Shown here: positions 54,446-64,000 of the stretch, piece after piece
Position numbering within the stretch: position 1 is the first letter of the stretch
How the letters are laid out: each line of letters begins with the position of its first letter
From: Kribbella qitaiheensis
GTDB taxonomy: Bacteria; Actinomycetota; Actinomycetes; Propionibacteriales; Kribbellaceae
Assembly: GCF_014217565.1 (NCBI RefSeq)
Contig: NZ_CP043661.1
Location: 1,612,001-1,676,000 of the forward strand
Direction of reading: 5' to 3'
Length of the DNA stretch: 64,000 bases
Program-made: the position numbers and the translations under genes
Notes under the pieces: generated by a model
The model's database searches: none
Told to the model about the DNA's origin: nothing
What the model saw: only the letters and a program-made list of their open reading frames with translations

Positions 54446-54778
54446 TCAGGCAGAGATGGGCAACGGCGTGCGCTCGACATGCAGGATCCGGTGCAGCCGG
54501 GTGACCGCGAGGATGCGGACCACCGACGGGACCGGATGCCGCAGGACGAGCTGGCGGCCGAGCAGTTGGGTTCTTCGATGGGTGGCCACCAGCAGGCCGA
54601 GGCCGGTGGCGTCCAGCGCGTCGAGTGCCTCCAGATCGACGATCACGTCGCCCTCGGAGCTGTCGATCAGCCGGTTGATCTCCTCGCGGACGTCGCCCAC
54701 CGAGCGGACGTCGAGCAGCCCGGAGAGGTGGACCACGTTCTCTTTGTACCTGGTCGCTTCGTGGGTCGGTGCGAGCAT
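54446..54778 (-). CDS. STAS-domain anti-sigma factor antagonist-like protein
   Basis: A 110-residue STAS protein: NVVHLSGLLDVRSVGDVREEI, the conserved DLEALDALDATGLGLLVATHRR and a C-terminal SVVRILAVTRLHRIL. The usual phosphorylated Ser of the D-S-S-G loop is replaced by Thr (DATG), seen in many actinobacterial members. ATG 54778 follows GGAGGG; the frame extends upstream but not plausibly. It may partner with a HATPase regulator, such as the one at 4514, not with a neighbour. Confidence 0.85.
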   Translation of the reverse strand: MLAPTHEATRYKENVVHLSGLLDVRSVGDVREEINRLIDSSEGDVIVDLEALDALDATGLGLLVATHRRTQLLGRQLVLRHPVPSVVRILAVTRLHRILHVERTPLPISA

Positions 54779-54877
54779 GTCCGTGCCCTCCGCTCTTCGG
54801 GCGGCCCCCGAGTATCGGCCGCACTCCGGCGTTGTAGTGGTACAGACTCCCCGGAGACACGAAAGGTTGCCAAGGTC

Positions 54878-54914
54878 TCGAGATCTTCCATTTCGGGAGA
54901 AAATAAGATCTCGA
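54878..54914. promoter_or_regulatory. Inverted repeat upstream of the small membrane-protein gene
   Basis: TCGAGATCTT at 54878-54887 is inverted perfectly as AAGATCTCGA at 54905-54914, separated by an AT-rich 17 bp. It ends 9 bp before the ATG at 54924 and lies between divergent genes. It could be an operator or a leader hairpin. Confidence 0.5.
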
Positions 54915-54923
54915 AAATTGGGC

Positions 54924-55259
54924 ATGATGGTGTCCGTGTTCGCCGAGCACTACTTCCTCTTTCCCATCGTCGCCCTCGTGCTCGCCGGGGTGATGGTGCT
55001 GCTCACCCGCTGGGCGTTCTCCAAGCCCAAGGGCGGGTCGCTGGTGCGCAGGGTTGATCACTCCCCCGCCGAGTCGGACGCTTTCGGGCTGTTGATCGAC
55101 GTCCGGACCGTCCGCAGCTACAACGAGGCGCGGGTGAAGGTCTCGATGCTGAAGGACCTCGGGATCAAGGCCACCGCGGCCCGGACCAAGGACGGCTGGT
55201 CCGTCTACGTCTGGCCGGCCGATGAGGCCGCGGCCCGCGGATTCCTCGACGCTTCCTGA
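54924..55259 (+). CDS. Small membrane-anchored protein, unknown function
   Basis: A 111-residue protein. Residues about 9-33 form one transmembrane helix (FLFPIVALVLAGVMVLLT), then a basic stretch (SKPKGG), and a soluble domain with RSYNEARVKVSMLKDLGIKAT and GWSVYVWPADEAAARGFL. The soluble part resembles the SPOR-like or DUF2007-like small fold, which usually senses or binds another protein. The start may be either of two adjacent ATGs. Function cannot be assigned. Confidence 0.65.
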   Translation: MMVSVFAEHYFLFPIVALVLAGVMVLLTRWAFSKPKGGSLVRRVDHSPAESDAFGLLIDVRTVRSYNEARVKVSMLKDLGIKATAARTKDGWSVYVWPADEAAARGFLDAS

Positions 55260-55493
55260 CAGTTCGCTGGGCCCTTCCTGGCCGTTCGCTGCCCGTTTCC
55301 TGACTGGGTCCCGGCTCCGGTGTCATCCGGATCCACTGCCCGCGCGTCATCGTCGCGGACGGTTGGCGGGGTCGAGAAGGGTTCTGGGGACATCGGACAA
55401 GAACAGAGTGAGCCGACCGGCAGCGCCGCTGCCACGGGACCGGAACCGCCTGCCGCGACGGGTCCCGATCAGGCCGGCCGCGTGAGGAGCCCG

Positions 55494-56162
55494 ATGACGC
55501 CCGACATCGCCCTGGCGACGCTTGCGTTGCCCGGCCGGCCGATGGCGCCCCGAGTCGTACTGACCCCGGCCAGACCGACCGCTCAGGAAGAGGCCGCCGA
55601 GGAGGACGGCCGGATCCTGGAGTCGTCGGTCCGCGAGCCCGACCGGTTCACGGTGATCTTCGACCGGTACTTCCCGCAGGTGCACTCGTACGTCGCGCGC
55701 CGGCTCGGCACCGATCTGGCCGACGACCTGTCCTCCGAGACGTTCCTGATCGCCTTCCGCCAGCGGGACCGGTTCGACCACCGCAGCGGAGTCGTCCGCG
55801 CCTGGCTGTACGGGATCGCCACCAACCTGATCCGCCGGCATCGGCGCGACGAGCTCCGGGCCTGGCGGGCAACGGCCAAGCTGCCGCTACCCACTCCGGC
55901 CGCCGGCCACGAGGAGCGGGTGGCCGCCCAGGTCACGGCGCAGGGTGCGAGCCGCCAGCTCGCCGCTGCACTGGCGAAGGTGTCCGCGAAGGACCGCGAA
56001 GTACTGATGCTGGTCGCACTCGGCGAGCTCACCTACGACGAGGTCGCGGCCGCGCTGGGAATCAAGTACGGGACGGTCTGCTCACGCCTGTCCCGGGCCC
56101 GGCGCGTCGTCCGCGAGAGCCTCGGCAACCTCGATCCGACCAGAGGTCCCGACCATGACTGA
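55494..56162 (+). CDS. RNA polymerase sigma-70 factor, ECF type
   Basis: A 222-residue sigma factor. Region 2 is FTVIFDRYFPQVHSYVARRLG...LSSETFLIAFRQRDRF, and region 4 is LVALGELTYDEVAAALGIKYGTVCSRLSRARRVV. ATG 55494 has TGAGGAG upstream. It overlaps the next gene by 8 bp, and that partner protein is membrane-bound as in other actinobacterial sigma/CU044_5270 pairs, so it is likely held inactive or coupled there. The stimulus is unknown. A long upstream frame is rejected as start. Confidence 0.92.
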   Translation: MTPDIALATLALPGRPMAPRVVLTPARPTAQEEAAEEDGRILESSVREPDRFTVIFDRYFPQVHSYVARRLGTDLADDLSSETFLIAFRQRDRFDHRSGVVRAWLYGIATNLIRRHRRDELRAWRATAKLPLPTPAAGHEERVAAQVTAQGASRQLAAALAKVSAKDREVLMLVALGELTYDEVAAALGIKYGTVCSRLSRARRVVRESLGNLDPTRGPDHD

Positions 56163-57324
56163 TCGCAAGGACGAGTTCGAGACGATCCGGTCCGCCTTTC
56201 CCGAGCAGCCCGGCCCGTCGCCGGAGGTGACCGCGCAGGCCCGCCGCCAGGTCCAGGACCTGGTCCGTGAGGAGCTGAACGGCCACCGCCGCGCTCGCTT
56301 GCGCAAGGCCGCCCGCTCCGGCCGGATCGGGATCGCCCTCACCGCGACGACCGCCGTCGTGGCGCTGACCGCGCTGTCCGTTCCCCTGCTGCGCTCGACC
56401 GGACCGGGCTCGGGTCCGGACGCGGTTCCCGTGCCTGGAACGAGTACGCCGATCCCGCGGCTGACCGCCGCCAGCAGGGCGCTGCTCGACGCCGCGGTCC
56501 GGCAGGAGAACGACGAGAAGATCGCGGGCAAGTACTTCCGGGTCCGCAGCCTGCTGCTCAACTCCAGCGCGGCGGTCGGCAATCCGAAGTACCGGCTGCA
56601 GCGGCGGCAGATCACCGAGAGCTGGATGCCGATGAAGCGTGGCGTCCAGTCCTGGTTCGGCTGGGTCGGTCTGGGCTCGCGGCCGGAGACCGCCGCCGAC
56701 GTGGCGAAATGGCGGGCCCAGGGGGCGCCGACGTCATGGCAACTGCCGTATGAGGAGACCCCGACCACGATGGCGGCGGGTGAGGCGGTGGTGAACAAGA
56801 TGTCGTTCCGCGACGTACCGCCCGGCTACTACCTGAACGACGAGAAGCCGCTGACCGCCCAGCAGATCGAGGCGCTGCCGACAGATCCGGACAAGCTCCG
56901 CGCGGTACTCGGCCACAGTGCCCGGCCGGGGGCCGGCCCGGAGGAGATCGAGTACGCCGTCTTCAGTGCGGCCGGCCGGTTGCTCTTCGAGATGCCGTCG
57001 CCACCGAAATTGCGGGGCGCCGCGCTGCGGGTGCTGTCCGAACTACCGGGCACGACGCTCAAGGAGAACGCCAAGGACCCGATCGGCCGGGTGGGCACCC
57101 AGATCAAGATCGACCTGCCCTGGACGGACAGCGGGAAACCGTCGGCCCCGCCGGCCTTCGGCGGCGCCGGTAGTCCCGGCAGCAGCTTCATCATCGATCC
57201 CAGGACCGGACGGTTGCTCAGCTCCGAGTTCAACTCTGGCCGCAAGGGCATCGGCATCACCGTCGTGCTCGAGTCCGGCTGGACCGACGAGTACCCGAAA
57301 CCGCCTAGCAAGAAGACCCGCTGA
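56155..57324 (+). CDS. CU044_5270-type membrane protein, partner of the sigma factor
   Basis: A 389-residue protein. An N-terminal cytoplasmic part (FETIRSAFPEQPGPSPEVTAQ) and basic helix precede a single transmembrane segment (about residues 58-77, GIALTATTAVVALTALSVPL), then an extracytoplasmic domain with WFGWVGLGSRPETAADVAKWR and FIIDPRTGRLLSSEF. This pattern, with the sigma gene directly upstream and an overlap, is that of the CU044_5270 family. It probably acts as anti-sigma or envelope sensor. No zinc-binding anti-sigma motif was seen. Confidence 0.8.
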   Translation: MTDRKDEFETIRSAFPEQPGPSPEVTAQARRQVQDLVREELNGHRRARLRKAARSGRIGIALTATTAVVALTALSVPLLRSTGPGSGPDAVPVPGTSTPIPRLTAASRALLDAAVRQENDEKIAGKYFRVRSLLLNSSAAVGNPKYRLQRRQITESWMPMKRGVQSWFGWVGLGSRPETAADVAKWRAQGAPTSWQLPYEETPTTMAAGEAVVNKMSFRDVPPGYYLNDEKPLTAQQIEALPTDPDKLRAVLGHSARPGAGPEEIEYAVFSAAGRLLFEMPSPPKLRGAALRVLSELPGTTLKENAKDPIGRVGTQIKIDLPWTDSGKPSAPPAFGGAGSPGSSFIIDPRTGRLLSSEFNSGRKGIGITVVLESGWTDEYPKPPSKKTR

Positions 57325-57345
57325 CCAGCTCTCCCTTTCCAGGCC

Positions 57346-57371
57346 GACGGCCCCGACGTAAGCGGGCCGTC
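57346..57371 (+). terminator. Terminator after the sigma-factor operon
   Basis: GACGGCCC at 57346-57353 pairs with GGGCCGTC at 57364-57371 around a 10-base loop, followed by GCCTTGTTT. It lies 21 bp after the operon's stop. Confidence 0.7.
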
Positions 57372-57418
57372 GCCTTGTTTCACCCTGCCCGGAACCGCCC
57401 ATTTCTGAGAGGTGAACC

Positions 57419-60201
57419 TTGTCCCGACTCCGCAACCGCGGGCTCGCCGCAGCGACCGCATCCGCCCTGGTGGCCGTGATCGCCTGGGGACTGCCGGCCG
57501 CCGGCGACCAACTGAGCACACCCGGTACTTCGGCACGCACGGCCGCCGCGACCTCCGCGAAGCCACTCGTCGTCACCCTTGTCACCGGCGACAAGGTGAT
57601 CTCCGGCCGCGATGCAGGCGGCGTCTTCACGACCGAGGTGAAGGCCGGTCCCGGCCGGGCCGGGATGGCGTTCCACAAGATTGCCCTCGGCAACCAGCAG
57701 TCGGTCGTCCCGCTCGACGCCATTCCACTGATCGCCTCGGGCGTTCTCGACCCGCGCCTGTTCGACGTCGCGCTGCTCGCGGATCTCGGCCTCGACGACG
57801 CGTCCGCACCCCGCTGCCGCTGCTGGTCCAGTACTCCGGTCAGGCGCGCGCCGTCCGGTCAGCCCTTCCCGAAGGCACCGAGGTGAAGCGCGAGCTGCCC
57901 CTGGTCGATGCCGTCGCGATCGGCCAGGAGCGTTCGCAGGCAGGCGATCTCTGGTGGAGCCGGACGAACAGCCCGCGGGCGAAGCGGGGTACGGGACTGG
58001 CCGGGACGGTGAAGAAGGGCTGGCTGGACGGCGGGATCAAGCCGAACCTCGATCGCAGTGTGCCGCAGATCGGCGCACCCGCCGCCGGGACGATAGGGGC
58101 CACCGGCAAGGGGGTGAAGGTCGCCATCCTGGACAGCGGGTACGACGCGACGCATCCCGATCTCAACGGCCGGGTGATCGCGACCAAGGGCTTCACCGAC
58201 GACGACGACGTGGTCGCCCGGATCGGGCACGGCACGCATGTCGCCTCCACCGTCGCCGGCAGCGGCGCCGCTTCAGGTGGGCGCTATCGCGGCGTCGCCC
58301 CGGACGCGGACCTGCTGATCGGCAAGGTCTGCGGTGATCGCAACTGCGAACTGTCGGACATCATCGAGGGCATGCAATGGGCGGCCTCGGAGGGCGCCCG
58401 GGTCGCGAACCTCAGCATCGGCGGCGGTCCCACCGACGGCACGGACATCGTCGCCCAGGCCGTCAACGAACTGACCGCGAGCTCCGGCACCCTGTTCGTC
58501 GCCTCGCCGGGAAGCCCGACATCGCGGCGCCGGGCGACCATATCGTCGCGGCGCGGGCGGCCGGCGTACCGCTCGATCCGTTCGCCGTCAACTCGTCGTA
58601 CGCCGAGCTGCCCGGTACTTCGATGGCCGCTCCGCGGGTGACCGGAGCCGCCGCGTTGCTCGCTCAGCTGCACCCGACGTGGAAGGCGGCCGAGCTGAAG
58701 TCGGCGCTGATGGGGTCGGCCCTCGAGCTCGAAGGCGTCGGCGTGTTCGCCCAGGGCGCCGGCCGGGTCGATGTCAGCCGGGCGATCAAGCAGCCCGTGA
58801 CGGCGTACCCGAGCAGTCTCAATCTCGGGCTGCGGAGCTACCCGCACACCGACGACAAGCCGATCACCAAGCAGGTGACGTATCGCAACGACAGCTCGAA
58901 GCTGTCACCTTGGCGCTGGAACTGCAGTCGTCCCGAATCTTCAAGCTCAGCAAGACCTCGCTGCGAGTCCCGGCTCATGGCACCGCGACGGTCGATGTCA
59001 CCGCCGACACCTCCAGCCACACCCCGGAAGGCCCGTACGGCGGCTGGCTGATTGCTCTCGGCAACGGAACCAGCGTGCGGACGACGATCGGTGTCGGCGT
59101 CGAGGTGGCGAGCTACGAGCAGAAGATCGAGATGCTCGACCGCTCCGGCAAGCCGGGGGTGAACGACGAGAACAACGTCGCTGCTGCATACCTGCTCGAC
59201 GTCGACCATCTCCAGCTCTATCTGATGGAGGCCGGCGGCACTGTCCGGTTGCCGCACGGGCGCTATCTGGTCGACGCCTTCAACGCGAAGTCCAACCCGG
59301 GCGGGTTCGGCTTCGACGACGTCACCTACTTCGGCGAGCCCGACCTGATCGTCGACCACGCCGGCTCGATCGTGCTGGACGGGCGCGAGGCTCACCAGGT
59401 CGCGATCAAGGCACCTGTCACCGACGCGGCAGCGGCCGCCGGCGGGGTCGGCTTCGCCCGGCCGATCGGCGAGCTGACCTACATCGGTGGCGTCGGCGTG
59501 AACAACTCGTTCGAGCCCGGCTTCTCCCCCGCGATGTACGTCGTACCGAACCGGACCGGGTCGGCCAAGAACTTCACCGGTTTCGCTCATCTCGCCTGGG
59601 CCGGGATGCCCGACGGGCAGTCCCCCGACGGCGACATCTATCTGGACAGTCCCTACCTGTACCACGATGTCGCCGTCTGGCCCGGACGCTTCCCGGTCAA
59701 GCCGTCGCTGATCACCAAGCCGGGCGACTACGCCCATCTCGACGCGTCGTACGCGGGAGAACCGGGGACGCGCGCGAACAACTACGGGTATCCGACGCTG
59801 CCGAAGCCGGATGCGGGTGGGCACTGGGTCGGGCTGTTCTGTTCACCCCGGCGGTCGAGATGAATCTCCCTTTCCATCGCGACGAGTACTACTCGGCGAA
59901 GGGCGTGTCCTGGGCCTTCGAGATCGGAGGCGTTCCGGCGGCTGCCCAACCAGGACCTCGAGTACACGGCACTGGTCGACTCCCAGCACATCGCCTACCC
60001 GGCAGGCCGTAGTACGCCGATCCGTTGGCAGCAAGGCGTTTTCGGGCCGAGCCTGCCCGACTCGCGAGGCGGACTGTCCGCGGCTGGGTCGCCACGGTCG
60101 ACCAGCCGGACAGTTGGTTCGTATCGCTGCGAGCCACCGCGAAGGACGTCGTTGGCAACCAGGTGAGACAGACGATCTTGCGTGCCTACGAACTGAAGTA
60201 G
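57419..60201 (+). pseudogene. Decayed secreted subtilisin-like (S8) peptidase
   Basis: The gene starts with TTG (signal peptide RGLAAATASALVAVIAWGLPA) after AGAGGTGAACC. The catalytic Asp is in VAILDSGYDATHPD, the His in GHGTHVASTVAG and the Ser in LPGTSMAAPRVTG, but these lie in different frames. The frame changes at about 57812, 58505, 58905, 59841, 59938 and 60070. At 58505 the protein jumps from SSGTLFVAS to GKPDIAAPGDH, which removes roughly 45 residues including the oxyanion Asn loop. With six breaks and a deletion, a working enzyme is unlikely. The original would have been about 950 residues. Confidence 0.85.
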
Positions 60202-60254
60202 GGCATCACTGTCTGGTGGACAGAGCTCACTCCCCGTCGGTCGCGGCGGGCGCT

Positions 60255-60279
60255 CCGGGCAAGCATTTGCATTGCCCGG
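60255..60279 (+). terminator. Hairpin after the subtilase remnant
   Basis: CCGGGCAA at 60255-60262 pairs with TTGCCCGG at 60272-60279 around a 9-base loop GCATTTGCA, itself partly self-complementary (GCA/TGC). It lies 53 bp after the last stop and before the RCC1 gene. Confidence 0.55.
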
Positions 60280-60354
60280 GGCGGTTGGCCGATCCGCCCT
60301 GGACGGATGTGTCCGCTCCCAGGTACAACGGTCCGCAAGGGGAGGGGACGCACT

Positions 60355-62355
60355 ATGAAGCTGCGTTGGGGGATTTTCGCTGCCGGCTGCCTGCTTGCGG
60401 GCGGGCTGCATCCGATCGAGGCGGTGGCCGTCGATCCAGGGGCCGCCTGGACGTGGGGCGGCAACGGGACAGGTCAGCTGGGCAACGGGACGACAACCAC
60501 CCGATCATCCGCGGCGGCGCTCAACTCGCTGACCGACGTGATCGAGGTCGAGGCGGGACGCGAGCATTCCATCGCGTTGCGCTCGGACGGCACGGTCTGG
60601 ACCTGGGGCTTCAACGAGATGGGCCAACTGGGTGACGGCACGACCACGAACAGACTGAGTCCCGTGCAGGTCGGCGGGCTCAGCAACGTGGTCGACATCG
60701 CCGGTGGGCACTATCACAGCCTCGCGCTGCTGGCGGACGGAACGGTTCGCGGCTGGGGCTACAACTCGTTCGGCCAGCTGGGCAACGGCGCCACGACGAG
60801 CGCCCAGCGGACACCGGTCGCGGTGAGTCCGCTCACCGACGTGATCGCGATCGCGGGCGGCCGCGACATGAGCTACGCGCTCCGCTCCGACGGCACGGTC
60901 TGGGGTTGGGGACTGAATGACACCGGGCAGATGGGCGACGGCACGACCACGATGCGCACGCGTCCGGTCCGGGTCGGTTCGCTGGCCAACATCACCGCGA
61001 TCACCGGCGGGCGCGACCACGGTCTGGCGGTCCGCTCCGACGGGACCGTCTGGGGCTGGGGTGACAACACCCAGGGCGAGATCGGCGACGGAACGCAGAC
61101 GAACCGGCTGTCACCGGTCCAGGTGAGCGGCCTGACCGGCGTGGTGGAAGTTGCCGCCGGCGCCTACCACTCCCTGGCCCGCTTGAGTTCCGGGCTCGTC
61201 CGGTCCTGGGGCTCGAACACCAACGGCCAGCTGGGTGACGGTACGACGACCCGCCGTACGACGTCTGTCGCTGTGCCAGGCGTGACCGGCGCGACGGCGA
61301 TCGCGGCCGGCCGGCAGCACAGCCTCGCGGTGATCGCGGGCGGCGCAGTACGGGCGTGGGGATCGAACGCCACCGGCCAGCTCGGCGACGGAACCCTCGT
61401 CGATCGGACCAGCGCGATCACGGTCGGCGGGCTTTCCGGCGTCACCGATATCTCGGCAGGGCGCGACCACACGATCGCGATGGTTCCTGCCGTGGTGGGG
61501 CAGCCTGACACGACGCCTCCATCCGCGCCGGGTGTTCCGACGGGAGTGAGCACGTCCAGCTCGACGATCGACCTGACCTGGGCTGGATCCACGGACGACG
61601 TCAGTACTTCGTTGCGCTACCGGCTCTTCGAGGACTCTCCCACGAACCAGGTGGCGGAGGTGACGAGTTCGGCCTCGTCGGTCAGCTACCAGCGGACCGG
61701 GCTCGCGGCCGCATCGACGCATACCTACTGGGTCAGCGCAGTGGATGCCGTGGGCAACATCTCCGGCCAGAGCGAGCCGTCGGCACCGATCACCGTCCAG
61801 GAGGCTTCGTCGGCGATCTATTCGACGGACTTCTCGGGCGGCCTCACCGGCTGGACGAACTCCGGGCTCACTATCGACTCGACCCAGGGAGCGGCCGCGC
61901 CACCGAGTGCCCGCGGCAATCCCACCGCGGCCCGCGCCTCGGCGTACCGCAGCCTCGGCGCCGGCTACTCGAACGTCTGCATCAGCACGCAGCTCCGGGT
62001 TACCTCGCTCGGGGCGAGCGTCGACCTCATCCGGCTGCGGACCGCCACGGACGTCGGCGTCATCCGCGTCTACATCGACACCAACCGCATCCTCTGGCTC
62101 CGCTCCGACGCGGTCGGCACCCAGCGCTCCTCGGGCGTCGCCGTACCTCTCAACAGCTGGCAGAACCTCGAACTCTGCGGCACCGTCGGTACCGCCACTA
62201 CCTGGACCCTCTACCTCAACGGCGCCCCCCGAGGCACCCCCTGGTCGGCAAACACCGGCACCACCCCCATCGGCCGGCTCCAGCTGGGCGACACCGCCGC
62301 CAAAACCTGGACCATCAACTTCGACGACGTAGTCCTGGACCAGACCCCGGGCTAA
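60355..62355 (+). CDS. Secreted RCC1-repeat protein with Fn3 and jelly-roll-like domains
   Basis: A 666-residue secreted protein: signal peptide (MKLRWGIFAAGCLLAGGLHP), then seven RCC1-type repeats (for example WTWGFNEMGQLGDGTTTNR and VWGWGLNDTGQMGDGTTT) forming a beta-propeller over residues about 30-370. A fibronectin-type-III domain follows (PSAPGVPTGVSTSSS ... YWVSAVDAVGN) and a C-terminal LamG-like domain ending FDDVVLDQTPG. Bacterial RCC1 proteins of this kind are cell-surface or secreted and mostly unknown. ATG 60355 has GGGGAGGGGA upstream. A clear terminator follows. Confidence 0.88.
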   Translation: MKLRWGIFAAGCLLAGGLHPIEAVAVDPGAAWTWGGNGTGQLGNGTTTTRSSAAALNSLTDVIEVEAGREHSIALRSDGTVWTWGFNEMGQLGDGTTTNRLSPVQVGGLSNVVDIAGGHYHSLALLADGTVRGWGYNSFGQLGNGATTSAQRTPVAVSPLTDVIAIAGGRDMSYALRSDGTVWGWGLNDTGQMGDGTTTMRTRPVRVGSLANITAITGGRDHGLAVRSDGTVWGWGDNTQGEIGDGTQTNRLSPVQVSGLTGVVEVAAGAYHSLARLSSGLVRSWGSNTNGQLGDGTTTRRTTSVAVPGVTGATAIAAGRQHSLAVIAGGAVRAWGSNATGQLGDGTLVDRTSAITVGGLSGVTDISAGRDHTIAMVPAVVGQPDTTPPSAPGVPTGVSTSSSTIDLTWAGSTDDVSTSLRYRLFEDSPTNQVAEVTSSASSVSYQRTGLAAASTHTYWVSAVDAVGNISGQSEPSAPITVQEASSAIYSTDFSGGLTGWTNSGLTIDSTQGAAAPPSARGNPTAARASAYRSLGAGYSNVCISTQLRVTSLGASVDLIRLRTATDVGVIRVYIDTNRILWLRSDAVGTQRSSGVAVPLNSWQNLELCGTVGTATTWTLYLNGAPRGTPWSANTGTTPIGRLQLGDTAAKTWTINFDDVVLDQTPG

Positions 62356-62369
62356 CTCGCGGCGACCCA

Positions 62370-62414
62370 CCACCCCACCAGCCGACCGCCCGTAAGGACG
62401 GGCTGGTGGGGTGG
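62370..62414 (+). terminator. Strong terminator after the RCC1 gene
   Basis: CCACCCCACCAGCC at 62370-62383 pairs perfectly with GGCTGGTGGGGTGG at 62401-62414, 14 bp, with inner CCCGT/ACGGG pairs around an AAGG loop. It ends 28 bp before the helicase start. Confidence 0.75.
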
Positions 62415-62442
62415 GCGGTGGGGATGCGGGACACTAGGGGGG

Positions 62443-64000
62443 ATGACGCTTACTGAGATGTTGCCGGGGACTGCTGACGCCGATGGGTTGTACGACGCTT
62501 TCGCGTCGTGGGTGGGTGAGCAGGGGATCTCGTTGTACCCGGCGCAGGAGGAAGCGCTCATCGAGGTGATGACGGGGGCGAACGTGATCCTGTCGACGCC
62601 GACCGGGTCCGGGAAGTCGCTGGTGGCGACCGGGTCGCACTTCGCGGCGCTGGCGAACGGGGTGCGGACGTTCTACACCGCCCCGATCAAGGCGCTGGTC
62701 TCGGAGAAGTTCTTCGCGCTCTGTGACATCTTCGGCGCCGAGAAGGTCGGCATGCTCACCGGCGACGCGGGCCGTGAACGCCGGCGCGCCGATCATCTGC
62801 TGTACGGCCGAGGTGCTGGCGAACATCGCGCTCCGCGAAGGCTCCGACGCCGATGTCGGCCAGGTGGTGATGGACGAGTTCCACTTCTACTCCGAGCCCG
62901 ATCGCGGCTGGGCCTGGCAGGTGCCGCTGCTGGAGCTGCCGAAAGCGCAGTTCATCCTGATGTCCGCGACGCTCGGCGACGTCGAGCGGTTCAAGATCGA
63001 CCTGAACCGCCGGACCGGTCGCCCGACCTCCATCGTGTCCTCGGCTGAGCGGCCGGTGCCGCTGATCTACAAGTACGTCACCACGCCGCTGCACGAGACG
63101 CTCACCGAGCTCCTGGTGACGCACCAGTCCCCCGTGTACGTCGTCCACTTCACGCAGGCCTCTGCGCTGGAACGCGCCCAGGCGCTGACCAGCATCAACG
63201 TCTGTACGAAGGAAGAGAAAGAGAAGATCAAGGAGCTGATCGGGCACTTCCGCTTCAGCTCGGGCTTCGGCAAGACGCTGCAGCGCCTGATCATGCACGG
63301 CATCGGCGTCCACCACGCCGGCATGCTGCCGAAGTACCGGCGGCTGGTCGAGCAGCTCGCGCAGGCCGGTCTGCTGAAGGTCATCTGCGGCACGGACACC
63401 CTCGGCGTCGGGATCAACGTGCCGATCCGCACCGTCCTGCTGACCGCTCTGAGCAAGTACGACGGACGTCGGCAACGCATCCTCAAGGCGCGCGAGTTCC
63501 ACCAGATCGCCGGTCGCGCGGGCCGCGCCGGGTACGACACGTCCGGCACCGTCGTCGTCCAGGCGCCGGACCATGTCGTGGAGAACGTCAGGCTGCTCGC
63601 CAAGGCCGGCGACGACCCGAAGAAGCAGCGCAGGGTGCAGAAGAAGAAGCCGCCGGAGGGGTTCGTCACCTGGGGTGAGGACACCTTCGACCGCCTGGTC
63701 GCGGCCGAGCCGGAGGCGCTGCAATCGCGGATGCGGGTCAGCCACGCGATGCTGCTGAACGTGATCGCCCGTGACGGCGACGCCTTCGGGAGCATGCGGC
63801 ACCTGTTGCAGGACAACCACGAGGACGCGCGGGCGCAGATCCGGCTGATCCGCCGCGCGATCCAGATCTACCGGACGCTGCTCACCGCCGGCGTTGTCGA
63901 GCGCCTGGACCAGCCCGACGAGAACGGCCGGTCGCTGCGGCTCACCGTGGATCTGCAGAAGGACTTCAGCCTCAACCAGCCCTTGTCCACCTTCGCGCTG
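62443..64000 (+). CDS. Ski2-like DEAD/DEAH-box helicase (DUF3516 type), frameshifted at 62768-62774, C-terminus cut off
   Basis: The N-terminal part has ILSTPTGSGKSLVATGS (Walker A) and APIKALVSEK (motif Ia). Downstream, in another frame, are MDEFHFYSEPDRGW (DExH), LMSATLGDV (motif III), CGTDTLGVGINVPIRTV and HQIAGRAGRAGYD (motif VI). Removing one G from CGGGCCG at 62768-62774 joins MLTGDA to AVNAGAPIICCTAEVLANIA without loss. The gene continues past the window end, so the expected C-terminal DUF3516 region is not visible. Such helicases are near-universal in actinobacteria, which argues that the frameshift is an error or recent. Confidence 0.87.

Overview
The window is a 64 kb stretch of chromosome from a GC-rich actinomycete. 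Almost every gap is short, GTG and TTG starts are common, and 3' ends often overlap. The gene set fits Propionibacteriales: NucS mismatch endonuclease in place of MutS/MutL, crotonyl-CoA carboxylase/reductase with ethylmalonyl-CoA mutase, a DUF3516-type helicase, a CU044_5270-type sigma partner and a large secreted RHS protein. A Kribbella-like soil organism is my guess from gene content; no rRNA or other phylogenetic marker is present. I saw no prophage, integrase, transposase, CRISPR array, rRNA or tRNA gene, but I could not run a structure search.

Layout. 1-6.9 kb: a cut-off dienelactone hydrolase, two membrane proteins, then meaB, a thiolase, methylmalonyl-CoA epimerase, a MEDS/HATPase regulator and ccr. 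7-10.2 kb: a DivIVA-like coiled-coil protein overlapping an AI-2E transporter. 10.3-16.9 kb: acetyltransferase, hydrolase, desaturase, a two-component pair and a lipoprotein. 17-18.1 kb: a lone AbiEi/DUF559 protein flanked by two copies of a 102-bp hairpin element. 18.1-24.9 kb: amino-acid ABC transporter, AraC regulator, PhyH dioxygenase and an ArsR-SRPBCC-DHFR-like operon. 25-26.8 kb: a twin-domain 3-hydroxyacyl-CoA dehydrogenase. 27-35.6 kb: methyltransferases, nucS, glmS, glutaminase, D-amino-acid oxidase and a homocysteine methyltransferase. 35.6-42.4 kb: MocR, AhpD, PEP-mutase-like, TetR/MFS, esterase and cyclase genes. 42.4-49.7 kb: a 2021-residue RHS protein and a LuxR regulator. 49.8-54.3 kb: a glycosidase-like protein, an FMN/F420-type protein and ethylmalonyl-CoA mutase. 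54.4-64 kb: STAS protein, sigma factor with its partner, a decayed subtilase, an RCC1-repeat protein and a helicase running off the end.

How the genes work together. Thiolase, 3-hydroxyacyl-CoA dehydrogenase, Ccr, epimerase, Ecm and the mutase chaperone MeaB form much of an ethylmalonyl-CoA pathway for acetyl-CoA assimilation, spread over about 53 kb rather than in one operon. The other genes are mostly small independent transcription units with their own regulators.

Unusual points. Five otherwise ordinary genes are each broken by one extra G at a GGCC core (8013-8019, 9769-9775, 24521-24529, 37488-37494, 62768-62774), which looks systematic. Several intergenic hairpin families recur, and two of them supply a neighbouring gene's stop codon. 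Two iteron-like arrays lie near 12.3 kb and 26.9 kb.
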